Source of the DNA: Pasteurellaceae bacterium LFhippo2 | GTDB lineage: Bacteria > Pseudomonadota > Gammaproteobacteria > Enterobacterales > Pasteurellaceae | Direction: 5' to 3' | Assembly: GCA_029852775.1 (NCBI GenBank) | Contig: LEKJ01000091.1 | Location: 1 to 64,000 of the forward strand | DNA: 64,000 nt | Made by a program: the position numbers and the translations under genes | The notes under the pieces: model-generated | The model's input: the letters and a program-made list of their open reading frames with translations, nothing else | What the model was told of the DNA's origin: nothing | Databases searched by the model: none | In this document: positions 31,231-42,729 of the stretch, piece by piece | Layout: every line of letters begins with the position of its first letter | Position numbering within the stretch: the first letter of the stretch is position 1

Positions 31231-32208
31231 CTAGATATTAAAACACGCAATCTGCGCACCGTCTGGATAGCTCTTCAATTCAGGACGCTCAATATGGCAC
31301 TGATCTGTCGCAAAACGACAGCGAGCGTGGAATGCACAACCACGTGGCGGATTTAATGGGCTTGGGAGTTCGCCCGTTAATTTAATGCGCTCACGGCGGT
31401 GCTCTGGCTCTAAGCGTGGTGTTGCTGAAAGTAACGCCTGTGTATAAGGATGGCGCGGATTACCAAAAATCGTTTTGGTATCGCCTTTCTCAACACAACG
31501 GCCTAAATACATTACCATTACTTCATCGGCAATATGCTCAACCACTGAAAGATCGTGCGAGATAAACACATAAGATAAGCCCATCTCATCTTGTAGATCC
31601 ATCATTAAGTTTAACACCTGTGCACGTACTGATACGTCTAACGCTGATACAGGCTCATCAGCCACTACAATATCAGGGCGTAACATTAAACCACGCGCAA
31701 TGGCAATACGTTGGCGCTGACCGCCCGAAAACATATGTGGATAGCGATCATAAAACTCTGGTTTTAAGCCCACTTTTGCCATCATCTCTAATACTTGCTC
31801 TTTGCGCTCTTTGGCAGAAAGCTCTGTATTGATTAACAACGGTTCTTCTAAAATCGCTCCCACTTTTTTACGCGGATTTAATGAACCATAAGGGTTTTGG
31901 AATACAATCTGAATTTTCTTACGGCGTAATTTTGCCGTTTCAGGATCGTTTTCTAAAAAGTTTTGACCATTGTAGTAAAGTTCGCCTTCCGTTGGCGGCT
32001 CAATCATTGTGAGCATACGCCCAAGTGTTGATTTTCCACAACCTGATTCGCCAACGATAGCTAAGGTTTTACCACGCTCAAGGGTAAATGAAACGCCGTC
32101 CACCGCTTTAACCAAACGTGGTTTAGCGAACATTCCTTTTTTAACGGGATAGTATTTTTTTAAGTTCACCGCATCTAAAAGCGGTGCGTTTTTCTGATTG
32201 TTTTGCAT
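31231..32208 (-). CDS. dppF: Dipeptide ABC transporter ATPase DppF
   Basis: The second ATPase of the dipeptide importer, 325 residues. Walker A GESGCGKSTLGRM near 60, signature MFSGGQRQRIAIARGLMLRP near 163, Walker B IVVADEPVSALDVS near 184, and the C-terminal oligopeptide-family extension with CAFHARCRFATDQC near 300. I choose ATG 32208 (GGGA upstream); an in-frame ATG at 32244 lies next to the CTCTCTC repeat and adds 12 odd residues. It is the last gene of dppABCDF, separated from dppD by an inserted repeat. Confidence 0.94.
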   Translation of the reverse strand: MQNNQKNAPLLDAVNLKKYYPVKKGMFAKPRLVKAVDGVSFTLERGKTLAIVGESGCGKSTLGRMLTMIEPPTEGELYYNGQNFLENDPETAKLRRKKIQIVFQNPYGSLNPRKKVGAILEEPLLINTELSAKERKEQVLEMMAKVGLKPEFYDRYPHMFSGGQRQRIAIARGLMLRPDIVVADEPVSALDVSVRAQVLNLMMDLQDEMGLSYVFISHDLSVVEHIADEVMVMYLGRCVEKGDTKTIFGNPRHPYTQALLSATPRLEPEHRRERIKLTGELPSPLNPPRGCAFHARCRFATDQCHIERPELKSYPDGAQIACFNI

Positions 32209-32230
32209 ATTTGGTTTTCCCAAAAGTATG

Positions 32231-32390
32231 CCCTCTCTCTGCAAAAAATTGCGTAAAGCAATTTTTTGCTGTCTCTCTCCCGCAAGCGGGAGAGAGTTAG
32301 GGTTATCTAAATTAGTTAACTCTCCCCCGTTTACGGGGGAGAGACAGATTTGAGCAAAGTAACGGCTTTGCGAAAATCAGAGAGAGGGAG
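32231..32390. repeat. CTCTCTC-type palindromic repeat, copy 2, inside the dpp operon
   Basis: A composite palindrome between dppD and dppF: outer CCCTCTCTCT (32231) and AGAGAGAGGG (32379), inner hairpins CTCTCTCCCGCAAGCGGGAGAGAG (about 32273-32296) and CTCTCCCCCGTTTACGGGGGAGAG (about 32320-32343). Right part matches 25049-25095 in reverse. It may reduce or stabilise dppF message relative to dppD. Confidence 0.75.
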
Positions 32391-32400
32391 TAAAAATATT

Positions 32401-33366
32401 TTATTTTAAATTTAGCGGAAAATGGCACTTAACCTGTCTACCATTGATTTCTCGCATTTCTGGTTCTTGGCTACGGCATAGATCCGTTGCATACGGACAG
32501 CGCGGGTTGAGCAAACAACCTTGTGGACGGTCGTATTTACCTGGAACCACACCTGATAGCGATTGTAAGCGAGATTTCCCTTCTGCAAATTCTGGTAAGG
32601 CTTTTAATAACGCTTCAGTATAAGGATGAAGGGGCGATTTAAAAATTTGCTCCGCTTTACCTTCTTCCACAACCTGCCCTGCATACATTACGATAATGCG
32701 ATGAGCCGATTCCGCCACTAACGCAAGGTCGTGGGTAATTAGAATTAACGCCATATTCTCTTTGCGTTGTAACTCAAGCAATAGATCGATAATCTGCGCT
32801 TGAATAGTTACGTCTAATGCGGTTGTAGGTTCATCAGCAATTAACAGTTTTGGATTACAAGCAATTGCCATTGCAATCATCACACGTTGGCTCATACCGC
32901 CAGAAAGCTGGTGCGGATAAACATCTAAACGCGACTCTGGATCCGGAATCCCAACCATTATTAATAGCTCAATTGCACGCTCTCTACGGCTTGATTTTGA
33001 ACCGCCTTGATGTACTTTGAGCGCTTCCATAATTTGATAGCCAACGGTATAGCTTGGGTTTAAGCTCGTCATCGCATCTTGGAAAATCATTGAGACATCA
33101 GCCCCCACAATTTTCTGCTTTTCTTTCGGCTTTAAGGCTAATAAATCATTATTATCAAAATGTAACGCATTTGCCATTACACGTCCGGGATAATCAATTA
33201 AGCCCATAATTGCAAGGGAGCTTACCGATTTGCCCGAACCTGATTCACCAACAATACCTAATACTTCGCCTTCATTAATGGTATAGCTAATACGATCTAC
33301 CGCTTTAAATGGCGCTTTTTGATCGCCAAAATGAACAGAGAGTTCTTTAACTTCTAATAATGCCAT
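32401..33366 (-). CDS. dppD: Dipeptide ABC transporter ATPase DppD
   Basis: A 321-residue ATPase. Walker [17 protein letters not shown] near 39, signature [20 protein letters not shown] near 153, Walker [19 protein letters not shown] near 176, and the oligopeptide-family tail [14 protein letters not shown] near 285. It powers peptide import together with DppF. It is encoded 9 bases after dppC. Confidence 0.95.
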   Translation of the reverse strand: MALLEVKELSVHFGDQKAPFKAVDRISYTINEGEVLGIVGESGSGKSVSSLAIMGLIDYPGRVMANALHFDNNDLLALKPKEKQKIVGADVSMIFQDAMTSLNPSYTVGYQIMEALKVHQGGSKSSRRERAIELLIMVGIPDPESRLDVYPHQLSGGMSQRVMIAMAIACNPKLLIADEPTTALDVTIQAQIIDLLLELQRKENMALILITHDLALVAESAHRIIVMYAGQVVEEGKAEQIFKSPLHPYTEALLKALPEFAEGKSRLQSLSGVVPGKYDRPQGCLLNPRCPYATDLCRSQEPEMREINGRQVKCHFPLNLK

Positions 33367-33375
33367 CGGATTCTC

Positions 33376-34266
33376 CTACTGTTTTAATTTTGGATCTAAA
33401 GCGTCGCGTAAGCCATCACCCATTAAGTTGAAAGCTAACACAAGAGATAAAATAGCTAAACCCGGAATGGTTACTAACCAGTTCGCCGATTGCATAAAAC
33501 CACGCGATTCCGCCAGCATTGTGCCTAGCTCTGGCGTTGGCGGCTGTGCACCGATTCCTAAGAAACCTAAAGCGGCAAGTTCTAAAATCGCATTTGAGAT
33601 ACCCATTGTCATTTGTACGATTAACGGCGCTAGACAGTTAGGTAAAATTACAATAAACATTAAACGCCATACGTTTGCCCCTGCAACACGTGAAGCTGTT
33701 ACATAGTCTCTATTCTTTTCACTTAATACCGATGCACGAGTTAAACGCACATAACTTGGAATTGAAACCACCGCGATAGCAATTGCGGCGTTAATCAGCG
33801 ATGGGCCTAAAATGGTTACTACCCCGATAGTTAATAATAAACTTGGGATCGCAAGCATAATATCTACAAAGCGCATAATCACAATATCAAGAGTACCGCC
33901 GTAATAACCAGCTAATAGGCCTAAAATAATACCGAGTACACAAGACATTACTACGATAAGCATACCGATAAAGATCGATAAGCGCGCCCCGTAAATAATA
34001 CGTGAGAGAATATCACGGCCGATATCGTCCGTACCTAAGATATGCGCAGACTGACCGCCTTCCATCCACATTGGCGGAAGTAAAAGCGCTGCACGATTTT
34101 GTGCAATAGGGTCGAAAGGTGCGACAAAATCGGCAAAGATACAGGCAAAAGCGACTATGGCAATAAATGCAAGACCGACTACCGCGCCTTTATTTTGGCG
34201 GAAGTAGTGCCAAAATTCCTGCATTGGCGTAAGCGGTTTTGGTGCCGTTACTTGTTGATTAGACAT
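33376..34266 (-). CDS. dppC: Dipeptide ABC transporter permease DppC
   Basis: A 296-residue inner-membrane permease with about six helices and the N-terminal OppC-type domain (MQEFWHYFRQNKGAVVGLAFI). The coupling motif region is VRLTRASVLSEKNRDYVTASRVAGANVWRLMF split by conserved Ala-Gly, followed by LAALGFLGIGAQPPTPELG. It pairs with DppB to form the membrane channel. The gap to dppB is 31 bases. Confidence 0.95.
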   Translation of the reverse strand: MSNQQVTAPKPLTPMQEFWHYFRQNKGAVVGLAFIAIVAFACIFADFVAPFDPIAQNRAALLLPPMWMEGGQSAHILGTDDIGRDILSRIIYGARLSIFIGMLIVVMSCVLGIILGLLAGYYGGTLDIVIMRFVDIMLAIPSLLLTIGVVTILGPSLINAAIAIAVVSIPSYVRLTRASVLSEKNRDYVTASRVAGANVWRLMFIVILPNCLAPLIVQMTMGISNAILELAALGFLGIGAQPPTPELGTMLAESRGFMQSANWLVTIPGLAILSLVLAFNLMGDGLRDALDPKLKQ

Positions 34267-34297
34267 TAATTTATTACTCCAACAAATTTTATAATTC

Positions 34298-35302
34298 TTA
34301 TGTATGACGAATACGTGGATTCACAACGCCGTATAATAGATCGACGGTTAAATTCACAACAATAATAATGGTTGCGATAATTAACACTGAACCTTGTAAT
34401 ACAGGGTAATCACGTGAATTGATCGCATCGATAATCCATTTACCGATACCCGGCCACGAGAAGATATTCTCCGTTAATACCGCACCTGAAAGTAACTGCC
34501 CCACAATTAAGCCAACCACTGTTACCACAGGAATCAACGCATTACGTAGTGCGTGAACAATTACAATACGAGTGGTATTTAAGCCTTTTGCTTTTGCAGT
34601 TCGGATATAGTCTTCGCCTAACACTTCAAGCATTGAAGAGCGAGTCATACGGGTAATAATCGCTAGTGGGATTGTGCCTAGTACGATACTTGGCAGAATT
34701 AAAGATTTAATCGCGCCTAAAAACGCTCCTGGTTCATCAGATCGCCACGTATCAATTAGCATAAAGCCAGTATCGCTATCGACCCAAAATTCCGCAGGTA
34801 AACGTCCAGAAGCTGGTAAGCCTAATGGGGTTGAAACATAAAGAATAAGAATTAAACCCCACCAGAAAATTGGCATTGAATAGCCTGTAAGTGAAACTGA
34901 AGAAATTGCGTGAGAAATCCACGACTCTTTTTTCACTGCCGCAATCACACCAAAGATAATCCCTGCAATCAGCGACCAAAGTAGCGCAAAGAATGCAAGT
35001 TCAATTGTTGCTGGGAATAGGGTGAAAAACTCTTTTAGAACAGGTTCATTATTACGGAATGAATTACCAAGATCGCCTTGGAAGATCCCTTTGATATAGC
35101 TGAAATACTGTTCGTGTAGTGGTAAGTCTAAGCCTAATTGAGCCATCATTTGAGCGTGGACTTCTGGCGAAAGCCCGCGTTCGCCCATACGAATTTCAAT
35201 AGGATCCCCCGGAATTAAATGCACTAAGGCAAAAGTAATTAAGGTTATCGCCAAGAAAGTCGGGATAACCATTAATATACGTTTAATAATAAATTGAAAC
35301 AT
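34298..35302 (-). CDS. dppB: Dipeptide ABC transporter permease DppB
   Basis: A 334-residue permease with six helices: FIIKRILMVIPTFLAITLITFALVHLIPGDP at the N-terminus with the PGDP motif, GMRGLSPE-like sequence MGERGLSPEVHAQM, and the coupling loop MTRSSMLEVLGEDYIRTAKAKGL near 245. It is the first membrane gene downstream of dppA; a palindromic repeat and 170 bases separate it from dppA. Confidence 0.95.
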   Translation of the reverse strand: MFQFIIKRILMVIPTFLAITLITFALVHLIPGDPIEIRMGERGLSPEVHAQMMAQLGLDLPLHEQYFSYIKGIFQGDLGNSFRNNEPVLKEFFTLFPATIELAFFALLWSLIAGIIFGVIAAVKKESWISHAISSVSLTGYSMPIFWWGLILILYVSTPLGLPASGRLPAEFWVDSDTGFMLIDTWRSDEPGAFLGAIKSLILPSIVLGTIPLAIITRMTRSSMLEVLGEDYIRTAKAKGLNTTRIVIVHALRNALIPVVTVVGLIVGQLLSGAVLTENIFSWPGIGKWIIDAINSRDYPVLQGSVLIIATIIIVVNLTVDLLYGVVNPRIRHT

Positions 35303-35390
35303 TGGTAATCTCTGTTTTTATTTAAAGAAAGCGGATAGATTGGTAAACAATTTTGCAAAATTGCTTAACGATCTGACCGCTGATTTTATG

Positions 35391-35464
35391 CGGACACGCG
35401 CAACGTGTCCCTACATTCTTTCGCTGAATAATGCTCATGTGTAGGGACACGGTGCCCGTGTCCG
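35391..35464. repeat. Double-hairpin repeat between dppA and dppB
   Basis: Two hairpins (GGACACG...CGTGTCC at 35392-35410 and 35445-35463) flank a spacer containing AATAATGCTCATG; the whole forms an inverted repeat around CCCTACA/TGTAGGG. A sister copy with different hairpin stems lies at 50966-51035 and a truncated copy at 1-17. In dpp it may protect the abundant dppA message or damp dppB. Confidence 0.75.
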
Positions 35465-35473
35465 TTATAGATA

Positions 35474-37066
35474 TTATTCTAAATCAACTTTATAGAAATT
35501 GTGTAAACCAAATGGGCTTATAACATAACCTTTTACTTCCTTACGTAGTGGGAAGTAAGTCGTTGAGTGAGCGATATTAATCCATGGCGCTTGTTCATTT
35601 ACAATCACTTGCGCTTGTTTATAAAGCTCGGTACGTTTTGCAACATCTGTTTCTTGAACCGCTTGTAGAATTAATTCGTTAAACGGCTTGTGGCAGAATT
35701 TCGCATAGTTAGAACCTTGCTCAACGGCTGCACAGCTTAATAAAGTATTTAAGAAGTTATCTGGGTCGCCATTATCGCCAGTCCAGCCCATCATACCAGT
35801 TTGGTGATCGCCAGCGCGCATACGTTTGATATATTCACCCCATTCATAGCTTACGATCTTCGCATTTACGCCCACTTTTTTCCAGTCTTCTTGGATAAGT
35901 TCAGCCATACGACGTGCATTTGGGTTATATGGACGCGCAACAGGCATTGCCCATAAGTCCGTTTCAAAACCATTTTCAAAGCCAGCTTCTTTTAATAACG
36001 CTTTCGCTTTTTCTGGGTTGTAGTCGTAATCTTTAATATCGTCATTATAAGACCACATTGTTGGCGGAATAGGGTTTTTAGCCACTTGGCCTGCACCTTG
36101 ATATACCGCTTCTAAAATTGCCTGTTTATTTACTGCGTGGCTTAATGCTTGACGTACTTTCACATTATCAAAAGGTGCTTTTTGAGTATTGAAGTTTACA
36201 TAACCGATATTTAAGCCCGGTTTTTCTTGAACTGTAAGAGCAGGATTTGCTTTAATTTTTGCCACATCCGCAGGGTTTGGATACGGCATTGCGTGACATT
36301 CGCCTTTCTCTAATTTCGCTAAACGCACAGACGCATCAGGCGTGATTGAGAATACTAAACGGTCGATTTTCGCTTTGCCTTCCCAGTATTCATCGAATGC
36401 TTTATAACGAATTGTTGAGTCTTTTTGGTAATCAACAAATTGGAATGGACCTGTACCTACAGGGTTGCTATCCACTTTTTCAGGTGTACCTGCTTTCAAC
36501 ATTTTATCTGCATATTCAGCAGGTAAAATTGCAGCGAAGTCCATTGCGATATTTGCTAAGAATGGTGCATTTGGCACTTTTAAGATAAATTTAACCGTGT
36601 AATCATCCACTTTCTCAACGCGGTCAATGATATTTTGCATATCCATACCTTCGAAGTATTCATACACTCCACCTGATATTTTGTGATATGGGTGATTTTT
36701 GTCTAATTGGCGGTTAATTGAGAAAAGTACGTCATCAGCGTTAAATTCACGAGTTGGTTTGAAGTCTTTAGTCGTGTGGAATTTCACGCCTTTACGTAAG
36801 TGGAAAGTATATTCTTTACCATCTGCAGAAACTTCCCATTTTTCTGCAAGACCAGGAATAACTTTGGTTGTGCCTTCTTCAAAAGTCGTCAAGTTATTAA
36901 ACATTGTACGGCCACTTGCGTCTAATGTTGCGCCATCAACACCTAGTTGTGGGTTGAAGTAAGAAGGCGAAGCTTCTAAACAGTAAACGAAAGTTTTTGG
37001 TGCAGCCATTGCTGAACCTGAAGCCACAGCAAGTGCGATTAAAGAGAGTTGTGCTAGTTTTTTCAT
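35474..37066 (-). CDS. dppA: Periplasmic dipeptide-binding protein DppA
   Basis: A 530-residue precursor. It has the signal peptide KKLAQLSLIALAVASGSAMA and the family 5 solute-binding fold: FVYCLEASPSYFNPQLGVDG, then GLAEKWEVSADGKEYTFHLR and GMMGWTGDNGDPDNF near 430. It delivers di- or tripeptides (and in some Pasteurellaceae heme or glutathione) to DppBCDF. The start is ATG 37066 after CTGGAG; a reading frame open to 37138 is not used. A hairpin with a T-rich tail lies in the leader (37082-37111). Confidence 0.95.
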   Translation of the reverse strand: MKKLAQLSLIALAVASGSAMAAPKTFVYCLEASPSYFNPQLGVDGATLDASGRTMFNNLTTFEEGTTKVIPGLAEKWEVSADGKEYTFHLRKGVKFHTTKDFKPTREFNADDVLFSINRQLDKNHPYHKISGGVYEYFEGMDMQNIIDRVEKVDDYTVKFILKVPNAPFLANIAMDFAAILPAEYADKMLKAGTPEKVDSNPVGTGPFQFVDYQKDSTIRYKAFDEYWEGKAKIDRLVFSITPDASVRLAKLEKGECHAMPYPNPADVAKIKANPALTVQEKPGLNIGYVNFNTQKAPFDNVKVRQALSHAVNKQAILEAVYQGAGQVAKNPIPPTMWSYNDDIKDYDYNPEKAKALLKEAGFENGFETDLWAMPVARPYNPNARRMAELIQEDWKKVGVNAKIVSYEWGEYIKRMRAGDHQTGMMGWTGDNGDPDNFLNTLLSCAAVEQGSNYAKFCHKPFNELILQAVQETDVAKRTELYKQAQVIVNEQAPWINIAHSTTYFPLRKEVKGYVISPFGLHNFYKVDLE

Positions 37067-37081
37067 TGTTTCACTCCAGTT

Positions 37082-37135
37082 AAAAAGAAAGGTAGCAGAA
37101 ACACTGCTACCAGTTGTGTTGCAAATCTGAATATA
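37082..37135 (-). promoter_or_regulatory. dppA promoter and leader hairpin
   Basis: On the minus strand TATATT (37130-37135) with TTGCTA 16 bases upstream forms a promoter. About 12 bases after the start site comes GGTAGCAG-loop-CTGCTACC (37091-37111) followed by TTTCTTTTTA, a terminator-like hairpin about 20 bases before the ribosome site. The leader also has CAACACAAC, resembling sites bound by GcvB-type small RNAs. No leader peptide is visible. Confidence 0.55.
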
Positions 37136-37230
37136 CAACTTTTTTTATGGATAGCAATACATTTTTGAATGCAAGCGGTAAGAATTTTGATATTTTTTGC
37201 AAAATATCGAAGGCTATTAACATTATCTAG

Positions 37231-37256
37231 AAAAAAGGTGCGTTTACCGCACCTTT
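37231..37256 (-). terminator. Terminator after lacZ
   Basis: The 9-bp stem AAAGGTGCG (37234-37242) with CGCACCTTT (37248-37256) is followed on the minus strand by TTTC. It ends lacZ upstream of the dppA promoter. A nearby uptake signal core GCAAGCGGTA is at 37171-37180. Confidence 0.87.
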
Positions 37257-37261
37257 ACACC

Positions 37262-40750
<3,489 letters not shown>

Positions 40751-42343
40751 CTACTCCACATCAATCCCGTAGAAATTGTGTGCCATAAATGGACTTGGTA
40801 CATAGCCTTTTACTTCTTTGCGGATTGGGAAGAATACTGTTGAGTGCGCAATTGGGAGCCATACTGCTAACTCTTTCATCTTCACTTGTGCGTTTTTATA
40901 GATCTGCTCACGCTCTGCTTTATCATTGATTTGAGACGCTTTATTGATCGCTTCATCAAACTCTTTATCGCAGAAGCCTGCATAGTTTGAGCCTAACTCA
41001 ACGGCATTACAGGTTAAAAGTGGGGTGAAAAAGTTATCTGGGTCGCCGTTATCGCCTGTCCAGCCCATCATACCTGTGGCGTGTTCGCCTTTTGCCATAC
41101 GTTTAAGGTATTCGCCCCATTCATAGCTAACGATCTTCGCTTGTACACCGATCTGCGCCCAGTCGTGTTGGATCATCTCTGCCATACGGCGTGCATTTGG
41201 GTTATAAGGACGTGAAACAGGCATCGCCCAAAGCTCTGTTTCAAAGCCATTTTCAAAGCCAGCTTCTTTTAACAGCTCTTTCGCTTTTTCAGGGTTATAT
41301 TCAAAATCAACCACATCATCGTTATAGCCCCAAACTGACGGCGGAATCGGGTTTTTCGCTTTTAAGCCTGCGCCTTGATAAACAGACTCTAACACTGCAT
41401 CTTTATTTACCGCATAGTTTAACGCTTTACGCACAAGCACATTATCCAACGGTTTTTGGCGTGCATTAAGCGTGATATAGCCGATATTTAAGCCCGGATT
41501 TTCAAGCACATTGATATTTGGATCGGCTTTTAACGTTGGTAAATCCGCAGGATTCGGATAAGGAATCGCTTGGCACTCATTCTTTTGAAGTTTTGCTGTA
41601 CGTACTGTCGCATCAGGGGTTACCGTAAAGACTAAGCGGTCGATTTTCGATTTACCCTGCCAATATTGTGGAAACGCCATAAAACGTACATTTGCATCTT
41701 TTTGGTAAGAGTAGAATGAGTATGGACCTGTACCAATCGGGTTGCTATCCACTTTTTCTGGCGTGCCTGCTTTTAGCATTTTATCCGCATATTCCGCTGA
41801 TAAAATCGCCCCATAATCTAAGGCAAGATTTGATAGAAACGGCGCGTTTGGCACTTTTAAAGTGAATTTAACGATGTAATCATCGACTTTTTCAACCGTA
41901 TCAATAATATTTTGCATATCCACGCCAGTGAATAATTCATAGCTACCGCCAGAAACTTTGTGGTATGGATTATTTTCATCAATAAAGCGAGTGTATGAGA
42001 ACACTACATCATCGGCATTGAAATCACGGGTTGGTTTGAAATCTTTATTTGAGTGGAATTTTACGTTTTTGCGCAGAGTAAGAAGATAGGTTTTGCCGTC
42101 GTCAGAGACCTGCCATTTTTCAGCAAGAGAAGGAATGATGTTTGTTGTGCCTTTTTCAAAACCGATCAAGCGGTCAAAAACAGCTTGTCCAACGTCAAAA
42201 CTTGCGCCGTCCGTTGCCATTTGTGGATTAAGAAACATCGGCGAAGATTCAACGCAATAAGTAAAGGTTTTGATCTGGTTTGCATAAGCGCTATTTAGGG
42301 CAAAGGCAGAGATCAATGTAGCTAATGTTGTGAGCTTTTTCAT
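40751..42343 (-). CDS. Second DppA-like peptide-binding protein, under histidine attenuator
   Basis: A 530-residue family 5 solute-binding protein closely similar to DppA at 35.5-37.1 kb throughout (FTYCVESSPMFLNPQMATDGAS, GMMGWTGDNGDPDNFF, EVKGYVPSPFMAHNFYGIDVE). Signal peptide KKLTTLATLISAFALNSAYA. It presumably feeds the DppBCDF channel with a different peptide range, or binds heme/glutathione as HbpA-type paralogues do. It has no transporter genes of its own. Upstream lies a complete histidine leader and attenuator (42364-42594), so import of histidine-containing peptides is the natural guess. Confidence 0.92.
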   Translation of the reverse strand: MKKLTTLATLISAFALNSAYANQIKTFTYCVESSPMFLNPQMATDGASFDVGQAVFDRLIGFEKGTTNIIPSLAEKWQVSDDGKTYLLTLRKNVKFHSNKDFKPTRDFNADDVVFSYTRFIDENNPYHKVSGGSYELFTGVDMQNIIDTVEKVDDYIVKFTLKVPNAPFLSNLALDYGAILSAEYADKMLKAGTPEKVDSNPIGTGPYSFYSYQKDANVRFMAFPQYWQGKSKIDRLVFTVTPDATVRTAKLQKNECQAIPYPNPADLPTLKADPNINVLENPGLNIGYITLNARQKPLDNVLVRKALNYAVNKDAVLESVYQGAGLKAKNPIPPSVWGYNDDVVDFEYNPEKAKELLKEAGFENGFETELWAMPVSRPYNPNARRMAEMIQHDWAQIGVQAKIVSYEWGEYLKRMAKGEHATGMMGWTGDNGDPDNFFTPLLTCNAVELGSNYAGFCDKEFDEAINKASQINDKAEREQIYKNAQVKMKELAVWLPIAHSTVFFPIRKEVKGYVPSPFMAHNFYGIDVE

Positions 42344-42363
42344 ACTATGTCCTATATTTTTAT

Positions 42364-42474
42364 TGATAAAAAGAAACCCTTCGAAAGTTATCTTCCGAAG
42401 GGTTGAAATTTGGTTTGCTTTCGCTTTCTGTGTTGCTATTCGCTATACATTTCATTCGGAAGTTTCTTCCGAAC
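42364..42474 (-). promoter_or_regulatory. Histidine attenuator: early hairpin, antiterminator and terminator
   Basis: On the minus strand an early hairpin TTCGGAAG-AAA-CTTCCGAA (42455-42473) is followed by a terminator with 9-bp stem AACCCTTCG/CGAAGGGTT (42375-42404) and TTTCTTTTT. The 3' arm of the early hairpin (42455-42462) can instead pair with CTTCCGAA's complement inside the terminator's 5' side (42392-42399), giving mutually exclusive folds as in classical attenuation. The gene starts 20 bases after the T run. Confidence 0.8.
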
Positions 42475-42493
42475 ACACAAAATGCCCGAAAGA

Positions 42494-42538
42494 TTATTCA
42501 GGTAAATGGTGATGATGATGTTTGCGAATGTTGTTCAT
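42494..42538 (-). CDS. Histidine leader peptide
   Basis: A 14-codon reading frame, MNNIRKHHHHHLPE, with five consecutive His codons. It has a good ribosome site (GGAG, 5 bases before the ATG). It lies about 20 bases after the likely transcription start and upstream of mutually exclusive hairpins. This is the classic arrangement of his operon leaders, in which ribosome stalling at His codons prevents termination. Here the downstream gene is a DppA-like binding protein and not hisG. Confidence 0.88.
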   Translation of the reverse strand: MNNIRKHHHHHLPE

Positions 42539-42565
42539 AATAACTCCAGAAATTGAATGATTTGG

Positions 42566-42594
42566 AATATAGCCGAATTAAAATCGAAATGCAA
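42566..42594 (-). promoter_or_regulatory. Promoter of histidine leader and dppA-like gene
   Basis: Minus-strand TTGCAT (42589-42594), 17-base spacer, TATATT (42566-42571). Expected start near 42559, giving a leader of about 215 nt. Confidence 0.75.
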
Positions 42595-42729
42595 AGGGTT
42601 TTGTAAAAAAATTTACAAAAATCTTATTGTAATAGTACAACCGGTCTAATTTTCAAAATTTTTTGCAAATTTAACCGCTTGTAGCATAGGCGCAAATATC
42701 GCTATTTGCGCCATCAACTTAATAAAGCA

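Noticed and set aside
42376-42404. Hairpin as an ordinary terminator of the TonB receptor gene
   Set aside because: The receptor gene ends at 42730, and the hairpin lies after the histidine leader's own promoter and leader peptide, so an attenuator explains it better.
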